From contig KZ992492.1 of assembly GCA_003614735.1 (NCBI GenBank), positions 1 through 41,873 of the forward strand: a stretch of 41,873 nt of DNA, read 5' to 3'. A program made the position numbers and the translations under genes. The notes under the pieces were generated by a model. The model worked only from the letters and a program-made list of their open reading frames with translations. It made no database searches and was not told the DNA's origin. This document shows positions 1 to 11,152 of this stretch, one piece after another (position 1 is the stretch's first letter; each line of letters opens with the position of its first letter). This stretch comes from Thamnocephalis sphaerospora (taxonomy: Eukaryota > Zoopagomycota > Zoopagomycetes > Zoopagales > Sigmoideomycetaceae).

Positions 1-2
1 CT

Positions 3-1298
3 GTTCCCTGGCCGGACGTATTTCGGCGACGAGTGCTTACTGAGCGCAACCTGCGTCACGGAAGATATGTGCGCCGCACCTTTCGCATGTGGGAAAACGC
101 ACCCGGTATAATTGGATGGGGTATTATTCCCAACACAGTGGTTGGAATCACTGCTTCTCGTCAAACAGAGTTTGACGAACCGCTTATCAGGAGGATATAC
201 GCCATTGATGGTGACCTTGTGCGTGAAGATCAGCAAGATGGCGAGCGCATCATTTCACCAGAATCGACAGATACCACCGATACGCATGTGCCTGTACAGC
301 TGATTGGGGTGAGCGAGCAGCCAGCGCAAATCAATCTAGATGGCCATGAGCACCGTATGGGCTGTCGGTTCTCTGTGACGCAGAATACTGCCGACCTATC
401 GATCCTGCAAGTCTGGGAAACTGACAAGCCTTCCTTGAAGCGCAGTATTCAACTGAGCCACCCAATGGTGCCGCGTAAAATTCGTGACCGCTGGGCATTG
501 GTTGAGCAGCCAATGGATGTTTTCGACACTATGCCCTCAGAGATGATGGTAGTCGATTTGGAGCGTGGTATAGCATGCCCCAGCATTGTTACCCCGTGCT
601 CCCTATACACGTGCTGCTTTGTGCGTACGGACGACCGCGCAGCCACGGTGTATGGCGTGGCGATGCAAGGCAATACGGGTAGCATGTTCAGCTGGTATCT
701 CTATCGCTTTGCTGTAGACCAGCCTGCGCAGCTGGTGCATACGGCAAATATTACCACGCCGATGCCCATCCGTTGCCCATCTCCCAGGTTCTCTTTGCTG
801 CACGAAGGTGGCAGCAGCGACACAGGCTGCACCGATTACATGATGCTCATCACCGTTACCGCCACCACCACCGCAAGACAGGACATTCTATTGCATCACG
901 CGCTGCCCACAACAGCTCATCGACCGGATGCGTCATTTGCTGCACAATGTAACGTCCTGCGGACAGACTCCACATTCGTCGCACAGACACGCCACGGCTT
1001 TGTCAGTTATCTGGATGAGCACTTTGTGTCTTACAACAGAGACGGTACCGTGTACTGCAAGCACCAGCGACCGCATGGGATTAGCTACAGTTTGCTGCTG
1101 GGAAATATCTGCTTGGTAAACGAGATGGTTCAAGGAAAGCGGTCAACAGCTTTAATTGATATTGTCAGTGGAGATGAACTGCCAGATATTCCTGGATCAT
1201 CGCCAAGATTAATCGATTTCATTCCACTTGCTACATGTCTGGTTCATTTGCTTGATGACAAAAGAAGCATCGAAATCATCAGCTTTGGTGCAGCCTAG
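3..1298 (+). CDS. F-box-like protein, 5' end cut off by window edge
   Basis: The frame is open from base 3 to the TAG at 1296-1298 (about 431 residues visible). No convincing ATG lies near the left edge, so the true start and any F-box are probably outside the window. The first visible residues read WPDVFRRRVLTERNLRHGRY, the kind of tryptophan- and arginine-rich segment that follows the F-box in many fungal F-box proteins. The rest is a long beta-rich region without obvious motifs, such as a degenerate beta-propeller. Its general build (no introns, beta-rich body, short hydrophobic C-terminus) resembles the F-box protein at 22958-24748. If correct, it would be a substrate adaptor for an SCF ubiquitin ligase; this is inferred from a short segment. 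LEO1 follows 581 bases downstream on the same strand. Confidence 0.55.
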   Translation, partial: VPWPDVFRRRVLTERNLRHGRYVRRTFRMWENAPGIIGWGIIPNTVVGITASRQTEFDEPLIRRIYAIDGDLVREDQQDGERIISPESTDTTDTHVPVQLIGVSEQPAQINLDGHEHRMGCRFSVTQNTADLSILQVWETDKPSLKRSIQLSHPMVPRKIRDRWALVEQPMDVFDTMPSEMMVVDLERGIACPSIVTPCSLYTCCFVRTDDRAATVYGVAMQGNTGSMFSWYLYRFAVDQPAQLVHTANITTPMPIRCPSPRFSLLHEGGSSDTGCTDYMMLITVTATTTARQDILLHHALPTTAHRPDASFAAQCNVLRTDSTFVAQTRHGFVSYLDEHFVSYNRDGTVYCKHQRPHGISYSLLLGNICLVNEMVQGKRSTALIDIVSGDELPDIPGSSPRLIDFIPLATCLVHLLDDKRSIEIISFGAA

Positions 1299-1879
1299 CA
1301 GAGTGTACCTGGTCTATTTGGTGTATACGCATACGGCTATTAAAGGACGCATAAGCTGCTTTGCCATACACGACGTAAACCGACATAAAGACAAGCCATT
1401 GCCATGTCGCTTTCCATCATGGCGTTTGCTATTCTCCAGGCTAGCAATGATTCTATCAACTGTGTTCCGCCCAGCTCGACACCTCCGGCTGCCAGCAACC
1501 TATGCTGATCCAGGTCAATTTCAGCACGCCAGTTTGTCATCGAGTCGGTAAGGATGACTACCATCCTATCCCACGAAATGTAGTGGCTTTTGCATCCTAT
1601 GACTAGTGCTCTTAGCATGTTTGAGTAGCGGTGCGGGCCGTTGCACATGCTTTGCCATTAAAAAGGTTCTTGTTTTCACTAGCAGTCTGGCGCCAATAGG
1701 ATTAGTATAATTTGTGCCATTTTGTGATGATAGACTCGCTGCCTGTTACACTTGTTGCTGTCGCATTCACCGCATTCACATCTGACGTGTCCGGCAGTCA
1801 TCGCAAAAGAACGCGCGCACGCACTATACTGCCACGCTAGCTTATCTCCTTTGCGCCAAGTGGTGCCATTCTAATCAAG
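1299..1879. other. Intergenic region between F-box-like gene and LEO1
   Basis: It holds the 3' end of the F-box-like gene and the promoter of LEO1. A 102-codon open frame on the minus strand (1340-1648) has no recognisable domain. I see no tRNA or repeat here. Confidence 0.5.
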
Positions 1880-4028
1880 ATGAGCGACAGGGCGCAAACG
1901 ACGCCACGCGACGATCACCCAGCGGCCGACAGCGATGTGGACAGTCTGTTTGGTAGCGCGTCCGACAACGACGACGACGACGTGCCGCGCCAGAGTGCCA
2001 ATGCGCGCGACGTAGAGGCGCCACCAACTCCTAGTCATCGACGGCGCGGGCGCATTGCCCTGGACGAAGAGGACGAGGAGGAGGAGCAGAAACATAGGAC
2101 AAGCAACGAGCGTCGTGACGCGACTCAGTCGGCAGAGACAGCCCAGCCAAGCAGGCAGGATGCGCTAGATAGCCGAGCAGGCGATGGTACCGATGACGAC
2201 GGCGACGATGGCGGCCTCTTTGGCAGTGAGTCGGAAGAGGACGAAGAAGAAGGCCGGCACATGCACGCCAATGAACGCCAGCACGATCGGTAAGCAGCGG
2301 CAATCGAGTGCGCTCAACGGACGGCAGCCTAATAAGAACGCGCATTTGTCCACGGACAGGATGACAATGGAAACACAGGAACAGGACAAGGATAACGATT
2401 GGAAAAACGCCGAGGCATTACCAGAGGTAGAGGCGTTGCAAGTGCACTTGGACCGATCGCAGGCGCCGACAAGCGAGGAAGCGCCGGTAGGAGCGCCTGC
2501 TGTAGTTTTGTACGTTCTCTCAGTCGCCAGCAGCGCTTACTTGCGTTTCACCTACGCCGCGTGCGATACCACTTAGCCTGAGAGCTATCTGGCCCGACTG
2601 CCCAAGCATTACCAGATTGACGCGCAGCCGTTTGATCCGGCCACCTATGAGGCCGAGACGCTGGTGCCAGCGTTGAAGCGTGAGCGTGATGATGGCGACG
2701 ACCGTGATGTGGAAGAATCACCCAGGCGTGGTCACGTCGACGAGGTGGAGACGGCACGACGGGCGCGACAGCTTCGTCTTCGCGTGCAGGGTACACTACG
2801 TTGGCGCCGCCAGCAGACGGCAAATGGCGATATCAAGGTAGGCCAGCAACGCTAGGCCATAACGATCATGCGCAGATACTAAAAGATGACGCTGTGCCGA
2901 AACCACAGCTCCAATCCAACGCGCGTCTTATCCGCTGGTCCGATGGCACACAATCGCTCTATGCCAATGGCGAGCTTTTTGACGTTACGCGCCAGCCCAT
3001 GCGCGACGAGCATCACTACGCTGTGACGCATCATCCACGGCAGGGTGTACTGCGCGTCCAGCGTCGATTGGGCGCGCACCTTGCCTTCCGATCAACTTCT
3101 GCGGTGGGCCTGTCGACTCTTATGGACGTTGAGGCCATGGAGCGCAAGAAGCAAACGCAAGTGATTACTACGGTCGAGGATCCGGAGCAGCGGCAGCGGC
3201 AATTGGCCAAGGTAGGTAGCAACGCAGATGGCACGCTTGTGGAGATACCCAGGCCAAAAGAGGCGCGCAATCTATGGGGGCGCTAATGCTTATCATGGCT
3301 ACGTATAGCTGGAAAACGAACGACTGCGACATGAGCGCAAGATTGCGTCATACAGTCAAGCACGATCGGCGCGCCGTTCTGCATATAATGCGTCTCGCAG
3401 CGCGCTGACGGTGGAGGACCTGGAGGCGGACGAGGATGATACGGCTGGTTATGGACGCCGAGGCGGGACTTATGCGGACGATTTTATCGTCAACGACGAG
3501 GAGGAGGAAGATATCTATGATGCAGCAGAGCGGCGCACTAGCCGTGCCTCGGGTCGTAACGCGCGCGCAGGACGAGCAGCACACCGGCGTACGCGCCAGT
3601 ATTCGGACGATGACGACGACGATGACGACGAGTATGATCAGGCCGGGCGTGGTCATCGGACGTATGATAACGATGCCGAGGAAGATGAGCTGGAACGCAT
3701 GGAACGCCAACTGGCCAATCGTGGCGAGCGTCACGGGGACGAGGACGAGGACGGTAGCGACCATGCGCAGGAGAGCGCATCGGCACGGCGGGAGCGGCGT
3801 GAGGATGCAGAGGCTCGCATTCTGGCGGCCAAACAGTCGGGCATGGATCGGTACCGGCGTCGCAGCGACGATGAACAAAACGACAGCGATGTCGACCGCA
3901 TGGATGTGGATGGCGACCATGGTCACTCGGATGGCGAGGAGGCCCCGGCACGCCGTGCAGCGCGGCGCCGCCCTGCCCTGATGATGTCGGACGAGGAGGA
4001 TGAGGGGGATGAAGCGATGGCTGAGTAG
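1880..4028 (+). CDS. LEO1: RNA polymerase-associated protein LEO1 (Paf1 complex)
   Basis: Leo1 is a subunit of the Paf1 complex, which travels with RNA polymerase II in the nucleus and promotes elongation and histone modification. I read five exons: 1880-2289, 2360-2486, 2577-2837, 2909-3211 and 3309-4028. The introns are 70, 90, 71 and 97 nt, and the product is 606 aa. The N-terminus (residues 1-175) is very acidic. The conserved Leo1 core begins at LPKHYQIDAQPFDPATYE and continues with LRWR, the signature SNARLIRWSDGTQSLY, then FDVTRQP and the basic helix LENERLRHERK. The C-terminus is long, acidic and arginine-rich (DDDDDDDE, MDVDGDHGHSDGEE), as is usual for the family. The start is the first ATG of the acidic frame. 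DUF4112 lies 290 bases downstream on the same strand. Confidence 0.95.
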
Positions 4029-4318
4029 CAGGCGCCAATGTAGTAAACCGATGCAGCGCGTGTTGCACATCATGCAGCCGCGCTATCCCGAAACGGCACT
4101 TGGCATTTGTGACGACGCTTGGCTGCGTGAATTGTTTGATCAGCTGCACTCCTACAGCATGCCCTGCGCTTAAAAGGCCCGCACAGCTGGCTTTCCCGCG
4201 CCAAGACTCCGTCACTCATCCTTTGCTCCGCTGCCCGACCGTCGGTACCGTTTACCTTGCTCGCACTTTGTTCATTGTTCGCCATTGCTTGCAGTCTTGC
4301 CTCCTCATCCCTGTAAAC

Positions 4319-5061
4319 ATGCCCAACGAAACGGTCACGCGCGTAGCCACGACGGCAGCCACCTATGTGGCCAAGAAGGTTGTCCACCGAGCAGCCACCA
4401 CTGCAGGCGAAACGCTGGTCGCTTCGCTGCAGGTGTCTCAGACCGCACCGCCCACGGTGGGCGCTGGCTCGTCGCGGCCGCCACCCAGTATGCCGCGGCC
4501 ACCTGCCACCACCTACCAGCCGGGAAAGACGCCGGATATGGTGGTGGACCCGCTGCAATCGGCAGCACCCCGGCCGAGCGCAAAGTTTCACGGCAAAAAG
4601 CGCTACGAGCGGCTGCGGCCAGAGGATCGCGACATGTTTAAGCAGTTTCGTGCGCGCGCCAAGTGGCTCGACGGAAAGTACACTTGCTGCTTCTACATGA
4701 AAGTGGGCGTGGATCCGCTGTTTGGCTTGATTCCGGTCATTGGCGACTTTGTCGGTGCCGTCCTGGCTACCATGCTGGTGCTGCACGCAATGCACTTTTG
4801 GACACTGCCGCACTCGCTCACCAGCCGCATGTTTGTGAATATCGCTATTGATACTGTGGTAAGTGCTCGAGCATGACGGGTGCATATTATATACGCCTAT
4901 CCTTACAATGCGCATGGCTTTGCATTTAGATTGGCTTTGTCCCTCTGCTCGGTGATCTGCTCGACTTTATGTTCAAGGCCAACCTCCGCAACGCCGACCT
5001 ACTTGAACAGTACTTACTCGAACAAGCACACCGCGAACAGCACACTATGACGATGGTCTAG
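4319..5061 (+). CDS. DUF4112 family membrane-associated protein
   Basis: This is a two-exon gene (4319-4858 and 4930-5061, intron 71 nt) encoding 223 aa. The DUF4112 hallmark is clear: RAKWLDGKYTCCFYMKVGVD, then DPLFGLIPVIGDFVGAVLA, a hydrophobic segment, RMFVNIAIDTV, and after the intron IGFVPLLGDLLDFMFKANLRN. The repeated pattern of Gly-hydrophobic-Pro-hydrophobic-Gly-Asp (GLIPVIGD, GFVPLLGD) defines the family. The first about 110 residues are Ala/Thr/Pro-rich and probably disordered. DUF4112 proteins occur in bacteria and fungi and have no settled biochemical function; the hydrophobic segments suggest membrane association. The ATG at 4319 opens the compact domain protein; the frame extends further upstream without an obvious domain. 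The gene is convergent with the PH protein. Confidence 0.88.
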
Positions 5062-5425
5062 CTGGGTACTCGCTATGCTAACCTAACCGCCTTGTACTTT
5101 TACATCTACCATGTTTCTATCAATATATCGCCATCATAATTGCAACGCACATGGGAACGCAATGACCACAAGCGCCTAGGATGGCCCAGTGTTGCGGCCA
5201 TCTGGGCGGATGCTGAACCTTTATAAGGGCACTAAACGACAATGACAACGACTCACGAAGACTTCTATCGGCGCCACGTCCAGGAATACAGCCATTATCG
5301 GGCGATGCAACTGCCGCCGCAAAGGCTGACTGGTATATCTGGCGCGACAGCAGTGTATACGGACGTGAGCGGGAATGCGTAACAAAATGCAATGCTAGGT
5401 GCGAAAGTGGCGAATGGACGGTCGA
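5062..5425. other. Convergent intergenic region
   Basis: These 364 bases lie between the 3' ends of the DUF4112 gene (+) and the triple-PH gene (-). I see no gene or repeat in them. They should hold both polyadenylation regions. Confidence 0.6.
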
Positions 5426-7952
5426 CTACGCGGCTGTGTCGGTTCGCTGCAGCCGCTCGCGCTCTCTGTTCAAGGCCTGCACCCAGCGGTCACGCAGCTC
5501 AGCCGATTCGGCCGCCAACAGGTAGCGCCGGTCGGAAGTAGTCAGCACGAGGCAGTAGGGACGTTGCTTGGACAAAGTATCGGCTGCCGACTGCACAGAC
5601 TGGACCTGTGAAAGGGGAAGCTGCTGGCGAAGCACCGATTCCTATCACGATTCACCCATCAAAAGTGCGTACACACGTTAGACACGCAGCGTGTTCGTCT
5701 GAAAGCTAGCACGCATACCTTATCATTCTTGTAGTAGGACAGTCTGCCGTCGCGCAGTGTAAACCACCGCTTCTGCCATGTCTATCGTTCGCAAACATTG
5801 AGCAATGGTCCAGTGCAGAGATACCATTGCATCGCGCCACACAAGGCACGCACACACACCTTGTTCTTCTGCGACTGCTTCGTCAAATAGCCCTGCAACA
5901 TTTGGCCTGAACGACCAGTTGAGGAGGCGGTGATTGCCGTAATACCAGCTGCGCGCGAGTCTGACTCTGGCGACGGCGAATGCCGCAGTGCAGAGGTGAC
6001 ACGGCTGACCGCATCGGTACTATGCGCATTGCCGCCGCTTGCTGTTTCGTCGTTGAATGTGTAGGTGCTTTCCTGGGAGGAACGCGTCGCGGGCCAGGCA
6101 GAGAGGATCGATCGGCGAGCAACGGATTTGCGACGCACATCATCGGCAGCTGCATCGTCCGTCGCGTTCGAGACGGTCGAGCGGGCCGCCCGACAGGCAT
6201 CACGCAAAGCGCGGGTCCAGTCAAGCAACTCTTCCGGCGAACCAGCCTGTAGGTAATACTTTTTACGAGAAGTCATTACGCCAAAGACATTGGTGCGCTT
6301 CTTCCGTGGCAATGGCGCGACCGCCTCAATGTCGTTAAGGTCGATAATGCCAAGCGACTTGTACTCCTACAAAGCCACAATGTACCAGCGCGTGGTTGAT
6401 CGTTAAGCAACGCTCTACGATGGACGGCTCAGCAGGAGTTTGGACATACCCGTTGATCTTTGTAGTAGACCAGCTGTGTCGGACGCAGCACAAACCAGCG
6501 TTTCTTCCAGGCCTTTGAGCAGCAGCCGTCCCGTCAGTATCAAGCTTAGTGGCTAGTATCACAATCTGATCAACCAACCTTGCGCGGCCCACTCCGCTTA
6601 CGAAGCAAGCCTGTTTTCAGAATCTGCGCGGTGTTCAGAGCACCAATCGCCTCGCCTCCAGGTTCAACGCATTCGCATTCATCACTTTCCTCACAGCCTT
6701 CTTCCTCTTCCTCCTCGTCATAGTCGTCGTACTCGTCGTCGTCGTCGTCTCCTCCTTCGACGTCGTAGTAATCATCATCAGCATTATCTTTGGTCGGATT
6801 GCCGCCTGCTGTGGCCAACTTCTCCTCATCCGAGTCAAACTCATCGTCGGCACAGTCACCATCGTTTGGCACAACATCGGCGCTGCGTGCCTTGACTTTG
6901 GACGCAGTAGTATCAGCACCCAGCACGGACGCTGCATTGCCTGATGTTGGTGGCGAGGCCGTGTTCTGCTGCTTTGGACGATCTTGCGCCGAACCCTGCT
7001 CCGACGGCAGTCGTGCAACAGTAGGCTTAAAAGTATGCGCACCGCCTGTCGGCTCGTCAAACTTTACCGTCCTACTGGTCGGTAAACTCGGCTGATCACC
7101 ACGCTGCAGTGGTGAGTGGTCTCGGTCTGCGGCTTTTCCTGCCAGTGCGGCTGGCGTCACTCCACCTGCTGCACTTTTGGCTAGAAAGTCGGCATGTACT
7201 CCGCGGATGGCACGCAGCCAGGAAAGCATCTCTTCCGGCGACTCGACAGAAAAGTAAAACTTGCGTTCCGTCGTCACAATGCCAAATACGTTGGCACGCT
7301 TTGATTTGCGCTTCTTTGGCTTTTCCTTGCGCTGAACCTCTGCGCAAGCCAGGATCTGATCCAGCGGCACAATACCAAGCAACTTGTACTCCTAAACCCA
7401 CCATTATCCAGTGCGTTAGTCAATCTTGGATTATACACTCGACAACACTGATGGCACCGCAGCAGCTGTACGCATCGTTCACCTTTTGATCCTTGTAGTA
7501 AACCAGCTTGTTAGACCGCAGTACAAACCACCGCCGTCTCCATTGCTGTATCAGCAGCATTAGTGACTCATTCGTGAAAAACCTAAACAACAGCAGCACA
7601 AAACGCTACTTACCTTGCGCTTCTGTGCACGCTTCAGCAAATAGCCGGAATGCAGGATCTGCTCGTGCTCGACTTCTTTCTGCTGTTCCTTAGACAGCGC
7701 CAGACCGTCTTGCTCATCCGACTCGTAAGCAAGCGGCGGCGGTGCAGGCACAGCGATACCGCGACTCTGCGGACTATCAGCAGCGCCGCGGGAACTCTCC
7801 AGCTGTTCCAGCTCGGAATCTGACTCGTCAGAGAAGGGAATAGGTTCCAGGTGAGAGCGCGCAAATCTTCCAGGACTCGAGCCGCTATTGTCGGGTGCAC
7901 CTGCCAAGGCGCGGGGCGGCGAGGCCGGCGGTGCAGCGGCGAGCGTGTCCAT
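5426..7952 (-). CDS. Triple PH-domain protein
   Basis: Seven exons on the minus strand (7952-7614, 7545-7483, 7391-6579, 6512-6450, 6366-5860, 5781-5719, 5641-5426) encode 687 aa. The introns are 68, 91, 66, 83, 78 and 77 nt, all phase 0. The three PH domains lie near residues 99-198, 389-482 and 582-678. Each has a basic beta1-beta2 region and the WxxRWFxLR...YYK signature (WRRRWFVLR, WKKRWFVLR, WQKRWFTLR) and ends in the C-terminal helix tryptophan (MLSWLRAIR, LLDWTRALR, RDRWVQALN). In every copy the signature is a separate 63-nt exon. The linkers are Ser/Ala-rich, and the one between PH1 and PH2 ends in a long Asp/Glu run. PH domains of this kind bind phosphoinositides at the plasma membrane. 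Yeast Opy1 has two PH domains and may be a distant relative, but this is inferred only. The ATG at 7952 is the first in frame. Confidence 0.88.
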
Positions 7953-8965
7953 TTGGGGCCTTTACAAAGATAGACCAAGCGCCAGGTGGACGACAGACTC
8001 CAGTCACTCAAGGAACAGATGCGGCTATTTCAGCGATGGCCTACTAGGGCGGATTGTGCAGGATGTACTGGTGGTGCGTGTAGACTGTAAATCGCACTGC
8101 TGGTCAACTGGCATGCACGGCTGGCTGTATGTGGCGGGAAGGAATGCAAGGCGGGTGAATAGTTGCGAACGTAAGGACGGTGGGTAGCAGATGAAGCGTG
8201 TGGCGAGCACCACTGAGAGCGAGCGAGAGAGAGAAAGAGAGCTACGACGTTGTAGCAGTGACCGCGTGCCCCTGGTCATCGTCGACTTGATACGGTTTGG
8301 ACCGGAATAGATTCGCCGCACACAGATCGAAAGTGCTTGCTGAAACGGCGCATTGCCGTTCACGGATGAGAACGGCATGTGCCTCCAGCGTGACTCTAAC
8401 ACTGCAGACATCCGCTGCGTGGGTAGACATGCAGCAGTCGTCTCGTGAATCTACAGCACTGCCTGGCCCACTGTCAGCAAGCGTTGCAGCGGCGGCGTTG
8501 GCGGCCTTTGCAGCTCGCGTGTCTCCATTTAGTACCTAGTGCAGGTAGATGGTTGTTTTTGGCAATTCCAGCTCGGCACTCACAAGCAGAGGCCACCTAC
8601 TGCACGACACAAATCTACACGACTACGGACAAATCATGACTGCAGGGCTCTTCCCACGGACTGCCACTGCACCATCGCTAGGCTGTAAAATGCCGCTGGG
8701 CTGCAGCGTGTATGACTTGGCCCGCCATACTCCTAAACAACCGTGCTTTTATGCATGCATTAAAGCATGCATATCGCTAACAGCGCAAGTGTGGCCATGT
8801 GCCACTACACCAAGGATTAATTAAAACTGCCGAAAACTTCATTCAACGGTGTGCGTCAAGCTCGCGAGCATCCAGCCAGCGCACGGTCCCACAGCTACAA
8901 GTCCATCAGCGATAAAAGGCGCTAGCGCTAGACTCTATGGTCACCACTTGGCCAGGCGCAGTGGT
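7953..8965. other. Intergenic region upstream of triple-PH gene
   Basis: This is about 1 kb between the PH gene start and the stop of the next minus-strand gene. A purine-rich tract (GAGC/GAGA repeats near 8214-8240) reads as a CT-rich block on the minus strand, as expected in the promoter of the PH gene. A hairpin at 8750-8773 is listed separately. No protein gene is convincing. Confidence 0.5.
8750..8773. repeat. 9-bp perfect inverted repeat (hairpin)
   Basis: TATGCATGC and GCATGCATA flank a 6-base spacer (ATTAAA). The element lies about 190 bases past the stop codon of the secreted-protein gene on the minus strand, so it falls in its likely 3' region. Its function is not known. Confidence 0.5.
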
Positions 8966-10321
8966 TTACTCCCAAACCGTCTGCATATGCGGCGGCCTCT
9001 CCTCCGGACCCGCCCGTCTGCCCTCAAAGACCTCTACGGGTATCAGCCGCTGGGGCGCAGGGCGCGTGTGAGGCTCTCCATGCCACCGGGACGCGTGCCA
9101 GTAGCCATCGTCCTCCCTGGGCTCAGACGGCGGATGGCTCGGCTCGTGGCGGTGCTCTGGTCCGTGGTAGTGTTCCGGCTCGTGGTGACGCTCCGGCCCC
9201 CAAAGAGGAGGTCCTGGACGACGGTCACCAGCATGGCGCGGATGCGCATGCGCCGGCTCCTCCCATTCGACAGGTGCCTTGCGTGACCAGCGCGGCGCTG
9301 GCGGTCCCGGTGTATCCGACACGAAGACCGCGTCGTTGTCCGGCGACGGCCTGACGCGCACCAGCTCCGGCCGTGATGGACGGTACTCGTCCCTGAAGAC
9401 CGAGCTAATCTCATCCTCGTAGACTGGCCTCAGCATATGTAGCGGGGCACGGCCCACCGGCGGCCTCACCACGAAGCCACCCATCCGCTGGCCGGAAGCA
9501 GGCGGTAGCACCGACGGAAGGCCGTCGACATTCTGAATGCGGCCTGGCAGCGGATCCTCCAAAAGATCAGCTACATGCTGGCCTGAGAGGAGATCTGCCG
9601 CGGAGTCTTGGGCCTCAGCGCCATCTGCAGAGCGCTCAGCATCGGCCATGGTCATGGTTTGATCGGCGCTATCCGAGTCGTTTGCCAGTTGGCTGTCGAT
9701 CGGCTTTGACTTATTGCCCTTACTCTTCTTCTTTTTGCTCTTATTTCCTTTGCCTCTCTTTCTATTGTTGCTGTCGCCGTTATCTTCTTCGTCGTTTTTC
9801 TTGCTCTTGGGCATCTTTAAAAGCTTATTTGTCTCATACAAGTCCCAATGGTTTAGGTGCGGATAGACTGGCATTACATGATCGGCCTTGACAATGGTAT
9901 CGCCCTCATCACTGTCCTCTGTCTCCTCCTTTGCGGAGACCTGGTCATTCGCCTCGGTCTCGTCGAAAGCATCTGTCTGGGCCGTTGCAGAAGAGGCAGA
10001 AGCCGTGGAAGCCGCAGGGTTTGCGGGAACAATGGAAGACGCAGAAGACGGGAAATTTGTGGACTTTGTCGGCTGCTTTGTGCTAGGCGAGTCGGCAAAC
10101 TGGGACGCGCTGGCATCATCGGTCGACCCGGCATCGGTGTCGCGACGCGTGGCCTTGGCACGCGTGGCTGCCCACTCGAGCAGTGCCCTCCGGAGTTCAC
10201 CCTGACCTCCCAGAATTGCACCACTCTCCGCGTCAAGAATTAGAGGCTGCGACTCGACAGTGGTGGCCAGGCCAACGGTGCCAAGCACCAGTGCGGCCAC
10301 CAACGCTGTAGACATGCGCAT
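8966..10321 (-). CDS. Secreted low-complexity protein with Lys-rich and His/Pro-rich segments
   Basis: A single exon encodes 451 aa when started at the ATG at 10321, which opens a clear signal peptide (MRMSTALVAALVLGTVGLAT, cleavage probably after VES). The frame stays open further upstream, but those residues do not look like coding sequence. Residues 60-145 are Ser/Ala/Thr-rich and then acidic. A basic cluster spans 171-206 (KKKK, KGNKSK repeats). The C-terminal third is rich in Pro, Arg and His (PEHYHGPEHRHEP). I recognise no catalytic domain. The product is probably exported to the cell wall or outside the cell. The His-rich end could bind metal, but that is speculation. The next minus-strand gene also encodes a secreted His-rich protein, so the two may be co-expressed or anciently related; overall sequence similarity is weak. 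Confidence 0.75.
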   Translation of the reverse strand: MRMSTALVAALVLGTVGLATTVESQPLILDAESGAILGGQGELRRALLEWAATRAKATRRDTDAGSTDDASASQFADSPSTKQPTKSTNFPSSASSIVPANPAASTASASSATAQTDAFDETEANDQVSAKEETEDSDEGDTIVKADHVMPVYPHLNHWDLYETNKLLKMPKSKKNDEEDNGDSNNRKRGKGNKSKKKKSKGNKSKPIDSQLANDSDSADQTMTMADAERSADGAEAQDSAADLLSGQHVADLLEDPLPGRIQNVDGLPSVLPPASGQRMGGFVVRPPVGRAPLHMLRPVYEDEISSVFRDEYRPSRPELVRVRPSPDNDAVFVSDTPGPPAPRWSRKAPVEWEEPAHAHPRHAGDRRPGPPLWGPERHHEPEHYHGPEHRHEPSHPPSEPREDDGYWHASRWHGEPHTRPAPQRLIPVEVFEGRRAGPEERPPHMQTVWE

Positions 10322-11152
10322 CTTGGACAGGCAAGCACGCACAACGTAATTAGTATGTTGCAGTAGCGAGCAAAAGAGTCTACAGGGCTGGTTTGATGCA
10401 AATAATAGGCTCACGGCGACGCAACTGCAAAGGAGAGATACAACCGATGAAACCAAACGATAGTACGCCAAGCCAGAAAAGGTCGCCCTGCAAATACCCG
10501 CCGTCGTTGCGCCTGATATCTTATACAGCAGACGCACAGCGGCAGGCGTGACCCCTTAGATGCTCGATCTCTTGTCCTTTCCATTGACCAAGCAAGGGAG
10601 ACCTTAGCCATCAGCATAATATACGGCCCCTTCTTTGCACTATGGCAAAGGGGAGCGCAACTGTTAGGTGTACCCCTGTCTCCCTGCGCTCCCTCGGCAC
10701 TGGCTAAAGACCACAATTTGTTGGCTACAAGCTGCACAGACGCCAACACTCGCAGGCAACACCCCTTTCGCTGCATCCCTTAGCCAGAACCCTTACAAGG
10801 GCTTTATGTTATCGGTGAGTCTTCAAGACCGTCTAAATGAAATACATGTGGTGGCACCGCGTTGCTATGTTTGAGACTGTTTGATTGGAAATAGCATGGC
10901 ATACCTTATCGACTGATGGCGCAGGGCGGTAGCTGTGCAGCATCATTGAATAGCATACTGCGCGTAAACACACGTTCTGCGGTGCAGCTGGCGCGCGTTA
11001 CAATTCACAGGGAAACATCCCCAAGTAATGGCATTCGCTGTTTATTGTATTGCAATAAACAACAAAATTATACGCCACGTCCTTGATAGCTTCCCTTGCA
11101 GCGCTGTCAGACTACAAAGCTGCGGGCCGCTGCGGACAGTAGCGCTAGCCTG
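10322..11152. other. Intergenic region between the two secreted-protein genes
   Basis: It holds the promoter of the 8966-10321 gene and the 3' region of the 11153-12262 gene. I see no RNA gene. A hairpin with AATAAA on both strands lies at 11039-11061. Confidence 0.5.
11039..11061. terminator. Inverted repeat carrying AATAAA on both strands
   Basis: TGTTTATTG and CAATAAACA flank a 5-base spacer. On the minus strand AATAAA falls about 100 bases past the stop codon of the Opy2-like gene, which fits a polyadenylation signal. The same arms also resemble forkhead sites (TGTTTA/TAAACA), so a regulatory role is possible. Confidence 0.4.

Noticed and set aside
1340-1648. 102-codon minus-strand frame after the F-box-like gene
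   Set aside because: Its composition is protein-like, but there is no recognisable family, splice partner or promoter; kept only as a remark.
4070-4915. 281-codon minus-strand frame
   Set aside because: It is antisense to the DUF4112 exon and has no family features.
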